DNA of 10,887 nucleotides from Oscillospiraceae bacterium (GCA_020024175.1 JAHHUB010000041.1:1-10887); one strand, 5' to 3'; positions 1 through 5,489 are shown, numbered from the stretch's first letter. A program made the numbers and translations. Notes: a model not told the origin generated them from the letters alone.

Positions 1-260
1 GAAATTAAATCTTCCGGCATTTTCTTTATTATTTCCAAAAATATTTTTGCGGGAATTATCATTTTTCCTTCACTGATAACTTTAGCTTCTACAGAATTGG
101 TAATACCGAATTCTAAATTATATCCGGTTAATTTTAGACTGTTATTTTCTGCTACTATTAAAAGACTGTCCAAAATTCCTTCTACTGTTTTGGGAAGAAT
201 TGCTCTTACTGCATTGGTTACATTTTTTACAAATGAAGGCTTATCGCAAATAAAATTCAT
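1..260 (-). CDS. dnaN: DNA polymerase III beta sliding clamp, N-terminal part (cut by window edge)
   Basis: DnaN is the ring-shaped clamp that tethers the replicative DNA polymerase to DNA. Only the first 86 codons are visible; the gene runs off the left edge. The translation begins MNFICDKPSFVKNVTNAVRA and continues with a KTVEGILDSLLIVAENN stretch and a LTGYNLEFGI stretch. This is the usual first half of clamp domain 1, where 'I' of the early helix and the 'LTGTDLE'-like strand are recognisable family features. The ATG is at 260-258, preceded on the minus strand by AAAAGGAGC (276-268), a good Shine-Dalgarno. It lies directly downstream of dnaA in the same direction, as in most Firmicutes, with a long 338-nt gap that holds part of the origin. 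No promoter of its own is convincing; it may depend on dnaA transcription. The call is firm from sequence plus context. Confidence 0.93.
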   Translation of the reverse strand, partial: MNFICDKPSFVKNVTNAVRAILPKTVEGILDSLLIVAENNSLKLTGYNLEFGITNSVEAKVISEGKMIIPAKIFLEIIKKMPEDLI

Positions 261-330
261 ACTGTACGCTCCTTTTGATTTTTAACATAAATAAAATTTC
301 ATTATATATAAATATAGAAATATAATAATA

Positions 331-345
331 TAGAAGTAATAGTAG
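331..345 (+). other. DnaA-trio-like repeat
   Basis: Five consecutive trinucleotides, TAG-AAG-TAA-TAG-TAG, each have A in the middle. Read away from the DnaA boxes, the plus strand runs 3'-GAT GAT AAT GAA GAT-5'. That matches the direction and consensus known for DnaA-trios in Bacillus subtilis, where DnaA loads onto single strand. The odd point is distance: about 124 bp separate it from the nearest clear box (470-478), whereas in B. subtilis the trios adjoin the boxes. Confidence 0.45.
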
Positions 346-368
346 AGTCAGTTAAAATGTTATAAACT

Positions 369-389
369 GCATAAATCATTTATTTATGC
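369..389. repeat. Perfect 8-bp inverted repeat in the origin
   Basis: GCATAAAT (369-376) and ATTTATGC (382-389) are exact reverse complements around a 5-nt loop. A G-T pair and a C-G pair extend the stem outward to 367-391. It sits between the box cluster and the trio-like run. On the plus strand a T7 tract (402-408) follows 10 nt after the stem, rather far for an intrinsic terminator. It could be a protein site, a structural element or chance in AT-rich DNA. Confidence 0.5.
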
Positions 390-469
390 GGATTAACAGA
401 GTTTTTTTATAATTTATTATTGTTCTTATTTTGTTAAAAAGGTGAAAACAAATAAGGTTTTAACGGTTC

Positions 470-499
470 TGTGGAAAACTCTGTGGGGAATGTTGATAA
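470..499 (-). promoter_or_regulatory. Cluster of three tandem DnaA boxes
   Basis: In the dnaA direction these read TTATCAACA (499-491, one mismatch to TTATCCACA), TTCCCCACA (490-482, two mismatches) and TTTTCCACA (478-470, one mismatch). The first two abut and the third follows after 3 nt, all in the same orientation. Same-orientation arrays at the 3' side of dnaA are where Firmicute DnaA loads before unwinding. No box is perfect, so the cluster is called from the sum of near-matches and its position. Confidence 0.65.
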
Positions 500-588
500 C
501 TTGTTATTAAACCAGGGGAAAACTTTTCACTATAGTAAAAGTAGAAATAAGTGAAAATAAAAAGTTAAATGTGAAAAATATTTTATTT

Positions 589-597
589 GTGGAAAAC
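589..597 (-). promoter_or_regulatory. DnaA box immediately after dnaA
   Basis: The minus strand reads TTTTCCACA, one mismatch to TTATCCACA and identical to the box at 478-470. It begins 1 nt beyond the dnaA stop codon (601-599). A weaker relative, TTTTTCACA, lies at 578-570. Confidence 0.55.
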
Positions 598-598
598 A

Positions 599-1975
599 TT
601 AATTATCACGGATATTTTTTATAATATCATCTATGGTATCACGGTATTCTTTGTCTTTTTCCCTTATTTTTTCCACTTGCTGGATTGCGTATACAACGGT
701 GGTGTGATCTCTTCCACCGAATTCTTCACCGATGGCAGACATGGACATTTGAGTTATCTCTCTTACAATGTACATTGATACCTGTCTAGCTGTGGAAATA
801 GGAGCGGATCTTTTCGGAGAACGAATATCCTGTGCCGAAACTCCGAAAGTTCGGCTTGTTTCGGAGATAATCCTTTCCACTGTAACTGGAACAGGCTGAT
901 TGTCATTGAGAATATCTTTAATAGCATTTTGAGCCAGCATAATTGATGGGGGATTACCCAAAAGAGTATAAGCTTTAAGTTTTTTAACGGCTCCTTCCAG
1001 CTGACGAATATTATTTTTTAGTTTATTTGCAATATATTCAGCTACATCATCAGGTATATTAAAATCCAAAAGCTGAGCTTTTCTTCTTATAATAGCAATT
1101 CGTGTTTCAAATTCAGGCGGCTGAATATCAGCCAAAAGTCCTGATTCAAAACGGCTTCTGAGCCTGTCCTCCAAAGTTTTAATTTCTCTTGGAGGTCTGT
1201 CGGAAGTCAGCACAATTTGTTTTCCTGCCTGAAAAATGGTATTAAATGTGTGAAAGAATTCTTCCTGAGTGCTTTCTTTACCGCCGATAAACTGAATATC
1301 GTCCACTAAAAGCACATCGGCTTTTCTGTATTTGTCATGAAATTCTTTTGTATCCTTTTCCTTAATAGCATCAATAAGTTCATTGGTAAATTCCTCACCT
1401 TTAGCATAAACAATATTTGTTCCAGGGCGATTTTTTCTGATTTCAGCACAAATTGCATACAAAAGATGGGTTTTCCCAAGACCTGAGTTTCCATAGATAA
1501 ACAATGGATTATATGCGGCAGCAGGATTTTGAGCTACTGCCACTGATGCTGCATGGGCAAATTTATTGGAAGAGCCTACAATAAAAGTTGAAAAAGTATA
1601 TTCGTATTCTCCGTTATCAGCAGATTTTTTGGGCATATTATCGTTTGTCAGAGAAACAGGTTCCGGGTTAAAATTAAAATCATCGTTGCTGATTTTAAGA
1701 GAGTCTGCATTTATATTTGATGCTTCCGCATTGTCAAAGCTTATTTGAATATTGACATCAAAACCTAAAACCTCGGCAAATTTTTCCTTTAAAAGTTTAA
1801 TATATTTTTGTTCAATGATGCCTTTTTGAAATTCTGATTTAACGTGCAGATAAACTGTGGAATTTTCCAGTTTTATAGGGTGAATGCACTGTATCCATAG
1901 CTCATGGGCAGTTTTTGACAAACTGGATTTACACATATCACTTACCATTTGAAATGCTGCATTTAAAGTTTCCAT
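599..1975 (-). CDS. dnaA: Chromosomal replication initiator protein DnaA
   Basis: DnaA is the AAA+ ATPase that binds DnaA boxes, melts the origin and recruits helicase. The 458-aa length is typical. Domain I (about 1-80) carries the usual W27-containing helix. A short variable linker (about 85-125) follows. The AAA+ core has Walker A GNSGLGKT (162-169), Walker B with D225-D226, sensor I TSDR (257-260), an arginine-finger box RSRF (R275) and sensor II NIRQLEG (322-328). Domain IV ends with the DNA-binding signature GRDHTTVVYAI (421-431). Box VII reads RFESGL, where many relatives have tryptophan after RFE. The start is M1 because METLNAAFQMV aligns with the family N terminus. Its Shine-Dalgarno, AAGGAAGG (1996-1989), is 13 nt upstream, longer than usual. 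The promoter at 2135-2107 overlaps a DnaA box, suggesting autoregulation. Confidence 0.98.
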   Translation of the reverse strand: METLNAAFQMVSDMCKSSLSKTAHELWIQCIHPIKLENSTVYLHVKSEFQKGIIEQKYIKLLKEKFAEVLGFDVNIQISFDNAEASNINADSLKISNDDFNFNPEPVSLTNDNMPKKSADNGEYEYTFSTFIVGSSNKFAHAASVAVAQNPAAAYNPLFIYGNSGLGKTHLLYAICAEIRKNRPGTNIVYAKGEEFTNELIDAIKEKDTKEFHDKYRKADVLLVDDIQFIGGKESTQEEFFHTFNTIFQAGKQIVLTSDRPPREIKTLEDRLRSRFESGLLADIQPPEFETRIAIIRRKAQLLDFNIPDDVAEYIANKLKNNIRQLEGAVKKLKAYTLLGNPPSIMLAQNAIKDILNDNQPVPVTVERIISETSRTFGVSAQDIRSPKRSAPISTARQVSMYIVREITQMSMSAIGEEFGGRDHTTVVYAIQQVEKIREKDKEYRDTIDDIIKNIRDN

Positions 1976-2082
1976 ATAGATTTATATACCTTCCTTCGTA
2001 AAGATTTATTAACTTTTCACCAGGAAAATCAATGTTTACAAAAAGTGAAAAACAATATCTAAATATAATCCTGTTAAAACTA

Positions 2083-2091
2083 TGGGGATAA
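2083..2091 (-). promoter_or_regulatory. DnaA-box-like site downstream of the dnaA transcription start
   Basis: The minus strand reads TTATCCCCA, one mismatch to TTATCCACA, 13 bp downstream of the TTATACACA box and in the same orientation. It lies just after the expected dnaA transcription start near 2100. Confidence 0.5.
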
Positions 2092-2104
2092 TAAGAGGAT
2101 AAAA

Positions 2105-2113
2105 TGTGTATAA
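2105..2113 (-). promoter_or_regulatory. DnaA box overlapping the dnaA -10 element
   Basis: The minus strand reads TTATACACA, which fits the relaxed consensus TTATNCACA exactly. It shares 2112-2107 with the proposed -10 TATACA, so bound DnaA would compete with RNA polymerase. This is the arrangement expected for negative autoregulation of dnaA. Confidence 0.65.
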
Positions 2114-2135
2114 TTATTTATTAACATTTTTTCAA
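2107..2135 (-). promoter_or_regulatory. dnaA promoter (SigA type)
   Basis: On the minus strand TTGAAA (2135-2130) is followed after 17 bp by TATACA (2112-2107). Both boxes are close to the TTGACA/TATAAT consensus. Transcription would start near 2100, giving a leader of about 125 nt before the dnaA ATG at 1975. Confidence 0.65.
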
Positions 2136-2184
2136 CAATAATTCAACAAATGTATTGTAACACAGAAACAATAATTTTTCAAGA

Positions 2185-2193
2185 TTATCCACA
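2185..2193 (+). promoter_or_regulatory. Perfect consensus DnaA box
   Basis: TTATCCACA is an exact match to the strong DnaA-box consensus and the only exact copy I found in the window. It is followed by GG and then an AT-rich tract containing a short dyad ACATAT/ATATGT (2205-2221). Confidence 0.85.
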
Positions 2194-2329
2194 GGTTATT
2201 TAAAACATATATATAATATGTATATAAAAAAGATCCCATAGCAGCCTGTATAGGAATAGAAAACAAAGTGGTTTTACAAATAGTATAATATTAAAACGAA
2301 AAATGACGGCAAAAATTCATGCCAAACAC

Positions 2330-2359
2330 TTGACATAATGCTATGTAATAGGTTATACT
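2330..2359 (+). promoter_or_regulatory. rpmH promoter (SigA type)
   Basis: A perfect -35 TTGACA (2330-2335) and a -10 TATACT (2354-2359) are separated by 18 bp. The start would fall near 2366, leaving a leader of about 34 nt. This is the strongest promoter in the window, as expected for a ribosomal-protein gene. Confidence 0.85.
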
Positions 2360-2399
2360 AATTAACTGCAAGGTTAACCCCGAAAGGAGGGTGTTTGAA

Positions 2400-2534
2400 A
2401 TGAAAAGAACTTACCAACCAAAGAAGTTGCACAGACAAAAAGTTCATGGATTCCGTGCCAGAATGAGCACCAGAAACGGCAGAAAAGTGCTCGCAGCAAG
2501 AAGAGCAAAAGGAAGAGCTCGTCTGTCTTACTAA
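2400..2534 (+). CDS. rpmH: 50S ribosomal protein L34
   Basis: L34 is a small, very basic protein of the large ribosomal subunit. The 44-residue product starts MKRTYQPKKLHRQKVHGFRA, contains RMSTRNGRKVLAARRAKGRA and ends RLSY, the classic L34 pattern (MKRTYQP... RMxTxxGRxVLxxRRxKGRxxL). The length is normal (44-46 aa). AAAGGAGG (2383-2390) lies 9 nt before the ATG. Strong promoter at 2330-2359; terminator-like hairpin just after the stop, before rnpA. The leader contains a perfect palindrome GGTTAACC (2372-2379), and its Shine-Dalgarno could partly pair with the preceding CCCC around a GAAA loop; any regulatory role for this is speculation. Confidence 0.98.
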   Translation: MKRTYQPKKLHRQKVHGFRARMSTRNGRKVLAARRAKGRARLSY

Positions 2535-2539
2535 TCTAT

Positions 2540-2567
2540 GGCCACGAAAAGCGTGGCCTTTCTTTTT
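2540..2567 (+). terminator. Intrinsic terminator/attenuator between rpmH and rnpA
   Basis: GGCCACG (2540-2546) pairs perfectly with CGTGGCC (2552-2558) around AAAAG, followed by TTTCTTTTT (2559-2567). Only 26 nt separate it from the rnpA start and no promoter fits there. rnpA is therefore probably fed by partial read-through, which would keep L34 far more abundant than RNase P protein. Confidence 0.85.
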
Positions 2568-2593
2568 ATCCTAAGCTTTGTGGAGATGAAAAA

Positions 2594-2929
2594 ATGAAAA
2601 GACCTTTGCGCTTAAACAGAAACAATGATTTCCGACGGGCTTACAAAATAGGCACCAACCAGATAAGTTCATGTCTTGTAACTTATGTGGCAAAAAATCG
2701 CGGCAGTGAAACTCGCATAGGCATTACCACTTCCAAAAAGATCGGAAACGCAGTGGCAAGAAACAGGGCAAAAAGGGTCATAAGAGCGGCTTTCAGAAAT
2801 TTGCCCTATGAAGTACAGGACGGTTTTGATATAGTGTTTGTAGCCAGAAAAAAGACCTCTCAGGTCAAAATGAACAAGGTGCTTTCGGAAATGACAGCAC
2901 ATTTAAACCGTTATAAAAAAAGTATGTAG
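2594..2929 (+). CDS. rnpA: Ribonuclease P protein component
   Basis: RnpA is the protein subunit of RNase P, which helps the catalytic RNA remove 5' leaders from precursor tRNAs. The 111-aa length is typical and the protein is strongly basic. The N terminus MKRPLRLNRNNDFRRAYK matches the family start (LRxxxDFxxxYKxG). The signature helix is visible at 43-68: GITTSKKIGNAVARNRAKRV followed by IRAAFR, with the RNR (57-59) and KR/IR basic face that contacts the RNA. The start at 2594 is supported by GGAG (2582-2585) 8 nt upstream; an ATG at 2586 hits a stop after two codons. It follows the rpmH attenuator, and yidD begins 8 nt after its stop. The rpmH-rnpA-yidD-yidC order is the standard bacterial arrangement. 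Confidence 0.97.
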   Translation: MKRPLRLNRNNDFRRAYKIGTNQISSCLVTYVAKNRGSETRIGITTSKKIGNAVARNRAKRVIRAAFRNLPYEVQDGFDIVFVARKKTSQVKMNKVLSEMTAHLNRYKKSM

Positions 2930-2937
2930 ATTAAATT

Positions 2938-3156
2938 ATGAAAAAAATTTTAATGCTTATTATCAGATTCTATCAAAAATTTATTTCTCCGCTAAAGCCA
3001 TCCTGTTGCAGATTCTTTCCCACTTGTTCCAATTACGCTTTAGAGGCAATTTCCAAATACGGAGCTTTAAAGGGAGGATTTTTAGCTGTGAGAAGGATTT
3101 TAAGATGTAATCCTTTTTCCCGGGGAGGATATGATCCTGTTCCCGATGTTTTTTAA
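2938..3156 (+). CDS. yidD: Membrane protein insertion efficiency factor YidD
   Basis: YidD is a small peripheral membrane protein that supports YidC-dependent insertion; its mechanism is not well understood. The 72-aa product has the family's hallmarks: amphipathic N-terminal helix (about 3-18, IRFYQKFISPL), the cysteine pair C23-C24, PTCS (28-31), the SNYALEAISKYGALKGG stretch (31-47) and the GGYDPVP C terminus (63-69). It starts 8 nt after the rnpA stop. No Shine-Dalgarno is visible in the AT-rich bases before its ATG, so it probably depends on ribosomes finishing rnpA. It is followed by about 170 nt of AT-rich spacer before yidC. The identity is clear; only the initiation mechanism is inferred. 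Confidence 0.95.
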   Translation: MKKILMLIIRFYQKFISPLKPSCCRFFPTCSNYALEAISKYGALKGGFLAVRRILRCNPFSRGGYDPVPDVF

Positions 3157-3160
3157 TTCG

Positions 3161-3181
3161 TCAAAATTTTAATAATTTTGA
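3161..3181. repeat. Perfect inverted repeat after yidD
   Basis: TCAAAATT (3161-3168) and AATTTTGA (3174-3181) are exact reverse complements around a 5-nt loop. It is AT-rich and lies immediately before the weak terminator hairpin at 3183-3213. It may be part of a combined 3' structure or a chance palindrome. Confidence 0.4.
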
Positions 3182-3182
3182 G

Positions 3183-3213
3183 CAAAAGCCATTTTAGGAG
3201 TGCTTTTGTTTTT
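3183..3213 (+). terminator. Weak intrinsic terminator after yidD
   Basis: CAAAAGC (3183-3189) pairs with GCTTTTG (3202-3208), loop 12 nt, then TTTTT (3209-3213). The stem is short and AT-rich, so termination is probably partial and yidC may receive read-through. A possible yidC promoter lies downstream (TTGACC at 3265-3270, AT-rich -10 region near 3291-3298), but the spacing is poor and I do not call it. Confidence 0.45.
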
Positions 3214-3329
3214 GTCCCGATTTTTTAAACTCTATATTCGATTTATTAAAATTTCAGAATTTATTTGACCTTGCTGATTTTACGGGACTTTTTAAAATTT
3301 AATAGTTTTTAATTGGAGGAAAACCAATA

Positions 3330-4391
3330 ATGAGAACTCTGTATGCTATTTTGGGTTACCCGTTGGGATGGTTGATGTACTTTATTTACAACATTTTCCA
3401 TAACTACGGTGTAGCTCTGATTGTGTTTACCATATTAACAAGGCTGATAATGGTTCCTTTTGCTATAAAACAGCAAAAAGGTATGGCAAAAATGGCAAGT
3501 TTCAGACCTATGATGATGGAAATTCAAAATAAATACAAGAATAATCCTCAGAAAATGCAGGAAGAAATGGCTATGCTCTATCAAAGAGAAAATTACAATC
3601 CCATGAGCGGCTGCCTGCCTATGTTTATACAGTTCCCCATTTTGTTTGGACTTATTGATGTTATCTACTACCCCTTAAAACATATTCTTCGCATGAGTGC
3701 AGATACAATAAGTGCTGCCGGTGAAATTGCCAAAACAGTTCTTGAACAATCGGGACTTGCCATGTCAAACAGTTTTGCCAGTGAAATGGGCATAATTAAG
3801 GCTGTAAATATAAGCCCTGACTCTTTTGCTTCATTAGGAGAAGGTTTCCTTGAACAGGTTCAGAATTTCGACTTTACATTTATGGGTATGGATTTGGGCG
3901 TAGTTCCTACATTTGCCTTTAATATATTTATATTGATACCTGTTCTTTCATTCATTACCAGTTTATTGGTATCTTATATTACCACTAAAATGAATGCCCA
4001 GAATATGGGAGATAGCAATCAAGGTGCGGCAATGAACTTTACAATGATGATTATGATGCCTATTATGTCTGCATGGATTTCATTCTCCGTACCTGTAGGT
4101 GTTGGTCTTTATTGGATTATTTCCAATATTTTGATGATAGTTCAATCCCTTATTATGAATAAGATTTACAATCCAAAGGAAATGGCTGAAAAAGCTCAGG
4201 CTGAAGCAGAAGCAAGAAGACAAAAAGAGCGAGAAGAAAAAATAGAAGCCAGAAAGAGAGCCAGAGAAGGAGAAATCACTGAAAAAGCATTGTCTTCAAA
4301 AGATGTCAGCCGTATGAAGATTAACGCAGCAAGAAAACGTATGGCTGAAAAATACGGTGAAGAATACAATGACGAAGAAGAATCGAAATAA
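3330..4391 (+). CDS. yidC: YidC/Oxa1-family membrane protein insertase
   Basis: YidC inserts and folds proteins in the cytoplasmic membrane, alone or with the Sec channel. The 353-aa product has the Gram-positive plan: an amphipathic membrane-surface segment (about 5-24), TM1 (27-46) with the conserved positive residue R38 in the TRLIMVPF motif, a basic cytoplasmic hairpin (47-92), TM2 after NPMSGCLPMFIQFP (90-103), an external loop (about 120-185), TM3 (190-218), and TM4/TM5 (235-278) around PVGVGLYWIISN. The C-terminal 70 residues are a highly charged, probably helical tail rich in A, E, K and R, likely to contact ribosomes. No lipoprotein signal with cysteine is present, unlike B. subtilis SpoIIIJ. 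GGAGGA (3315-3320) lies 9 nt before the ATG. khpB follows 31 nt after its stop, probably in the same transcript. Confidence 0.96.
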   Translation: MRTLYAILGYPLGWLMYFIYNIFHNYGVALIVFTILTRLIMVPFAIKQQKGMAKMASFRPMMMEIQNKYKNNPQKMQEEMAMLYQRENYNPMSGCLPMFIQFPILFGLIDVIYYPLKHILRMSADTISAAGEIAKTVLEQSGLAMSNSFASEMGIIKAVNISPDSFASLGEGFLEQVQNFDFTFMGMDLGVVPTFAFNIFILIPVLSFITSLLVSYITTKMNAQNMGDSNQGAAMNFTMMIMMPIMSAWISFSVPVGVGLYWIISNILMIVQSLIMNKIYNPKEMAEKAQAEAEARRQKEREEKIEARKRAREGEITEKALSSKDVSRMKINAARKRMAEKYGEEYNDEEESK

Positions 4392-4422
4392 CCTTGAATT
4401 TAATTATCAGGAGGTATAAATT

Positions 4423-5322
4423 TTGATTAAAGAAGTTATAAAAGAAGCCAAAACCCAGGAAGAAGCTATTGAAATTGCCTGCAAGGAATTGGGCAAAAAT
4501 CGTGATGAAGTTCAGGTTGAAATTTTGGAAAGAGCAAAAAAAGGCTTTTTTGGGATAGGCAGTTCCGATGCAAAAGTAAGAGTATTTTACGAAGTTGAAA
4601 CAACAGAAGAAACAAAAATCCCAGATGAATCAAAACAGGAAAAATCAGCAGAAACAGGAAATAAGGCTGAAAAGGCTTTGGAATTTCTCAAAAATATTTT
4701 GGATGATATGGATATTACAGATTACACATCCAAAATTGAAGAAGACGAAAGCGGAATAAGCATTGTTTTGGAAGGCGAAAAACTTGGTGCTATTATTGGC
4801 CGTCGTGGTGAAACTCTGGATGCTATCCAATATCTTGTAAGTTTGGCTGCCAACAGAGTTGACAACAAATACACCAGAATTACTATAGATACAGGAAATT
4901 ACAGAGAAAAAAGAGAAAAAACTCTCCAAAGCCTTGCCAGAAAGATTGCTATAAATGCAGTTAAAACAGGCAGAAGTACCACATTGGAACCTATGAATCC
5001 GTATGAAAGACGAATCATTCATGCGGCTGTTTCACAAATCGAAGGGGCTACATCCACATCAGTGGGAGAGGAACCTAACAGAAAAGTTATAATCAGCTCT
5101 CTTAACCCTGTTAAAAAGTCTTATAACAAGGACAGAAAACAGGGTGGATACAACAAGGGAGGAAAGCGTCATTATAATAATAACAGAGGGGACAAGCGTT
5201 ATAGCAGACAAAACGAAGAAAACAACGATCTTATGTCTGCTGAAAATGTACAAGCTCCTGTTATAAATAAGGAAATTGAAGAAAAATCCGATGCACAGCT
5301 TTACTCTAAAATAGAATTTTAA
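4423..5322 (+). CDS. khpB: RNA-binding protein KhpB (Jag)
   Basis: KhpB/Jag is a cytoplasmic RNA-binding protein that, with KhpA, affects cell division and envelope growth in Firmicutes. The 299-aa product shows a Jag_N domain (1-57, including KKGFFGIGSSDAKVRV), an acidic linker (58-80), a KH domain (about 82-157) with its GRRG loop (126-129), and an R3H domain (about 160-228) with R196xxxH200 in NPYERRIIHAA. The tail (229-299) is first basic and rich in N, G, R and Y, then acidic, so the protein is longer than minimal Jag proteins. Translation starts with TTG (4423-4425), supported by AGGAGG (4409-4414) 8 nt upstream and by alignment of the N terminus. It is downstream of yidC, its usual neighbour, and a strong terminator follows. 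Confidence 0.95.
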   Translation: MIKEVIKEAKTQEEAIEIACKELGKNRDEVQVEILERAKKGFFGIGSSDAKVRVFYEVETTEETKIPDESKQEKSAETGNKAEKALEFLKNILDDMDITDYTSKIEEDESGISIVLEGEKLGAIIGRRGETLDAIQYLVSLAANRVDNKYTRITIDTGNYREKREKTLQSLARKIAINAVKTGRSTTLEPMNPYERRIIHAAVSQIEGATSTSVGEEPNRKVIISSLNPVKKSYNKDRKQGGYNKGGKRHYNNNRGDKRYSRQNEENNDLMSAENVQAPVINKEIEEKSDAQLYSKIEF

Positions 5323-5333
5323 TTAAAAAATAA

Positions 5334-5383
5334 CCTCGCAGTTTTTAATGTAATAATTAAAAATCATGCGGGGTTTTTATTTT
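5334..5383 (+). terminator. Strong intrinsic terminator after khpB
   Basis: CCTCGCA (5334-5340) pairs with TGCGGGG (5367-5373) through one G-U pair. Inside, TTTTTAAT (5342-5349) pairs with ATTAAAAA (5356-5363), making a long two-part stem. TTTTTATTTT (5374-5383) follows. It closes the yidC-khpB unit. Confidence 0.88.
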
Positions 5384-5429
5384 ATAAAATTGTATTTTAA
5401 AAAAGAATTCTGTAAAAATTAAAATAATA

Positions 5430-5458
5430 TTGTTTTTTTAAGGATAATAGAGTATAAT
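5430..5458 (+). promoter_or_regulatory. Promoter of the PH/GRAM-like gene
   Basis: TTGTTT (5430-5435) and a perfect TATAAT (5453-5458) are separated by 17 bp. The start would be near 5465, about 25 nt before the ATG. It lies between two terminators, so it probably serves only this gene. Confidence 0.7.
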
Positions 5459-5489
5459 ACTCAGTATAAATGTGAAAGGAGGCTTTTTT

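Larger units (their letters stand above)
261..598. other. dnaA-dnaN intergenic region: candidate origin unwinding region
   Basis: This 338-bp gene-free stretch lies between dnaA and dnaN, where Bacillus subtilis has its DNA-unwinding part of oriC. The right half carries DnaA-box-like sequences, all oriented TTWTNCACA in the dnaA direction: 597-589, 578-570 (weak), 499-491, 490-482 (weak) and 478-470. The left half is strongly AT-rich (about 295-350 and 400-440) and contains a DnaA-trio-like run at 331-345. Between the boxes and the trios are two inverted repeats, 369-389 and 425-456 (the latter a 10-bp stem with one bulge). No open reading frame here is credible. The origin assignment is inference from position and motifs; the exact unwinding point is not proven. 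Confidence 0.7.
1976..2399. other. rpmH-dnaA intergenic region: upstream part of oriC with divergent promoters
   Basis: This 424-bp gene-free stretch separates the two divergent gene blocks. It contains a perfect DnaA box TTATCCACA (2185-2193, plus strand), TTATACACA (2113-2105, minus), TTATCCCCA (2091-2083, minus) and an AT-rich tract right after the perfect box (about 2194-2230). The minus-strand dnaA promoter (2135-2107) and plus-strand rpmH promoter (2330-2359) are about 200 bp apart and point away from each other. In B. subtilis the same interval holds the incA/incB part of oriC, so it is taken as the upstream half of a bipartite origin. That assignment follows position and boxes and is not demonstrated. 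Confidence 0.75.

Noticed and set aside
97..285. Plus-strand open frames at 97-285 and 587-778
   Set aside because: They are antisense to dnaN and the 3' end of dnaA, with no ribosome site or recognisable features.
2284..2289. Second rpmH promoter with a perfect TATAAT
   Set aside because: No acceptable -35 element lies 15-19 bp upstream; the promoter at 2330-2359 is far better.
3115..3128. Noc-binding-site-like sequence TTTTCCCGGGGAGG in yidD
   Set aside because: Only the TTTCCCGGG part fits ATTTCCCGGGAAAT; the right half mismatches and the bases are explained by the conserved NPFSRGGYD codons.
5472..5489. GTG start for the PH/GRAM-like gene
   Set aside because: It would put the AAAGGAGG site inside the coding sequence; ATG at 5490 is ideally spaced from it.
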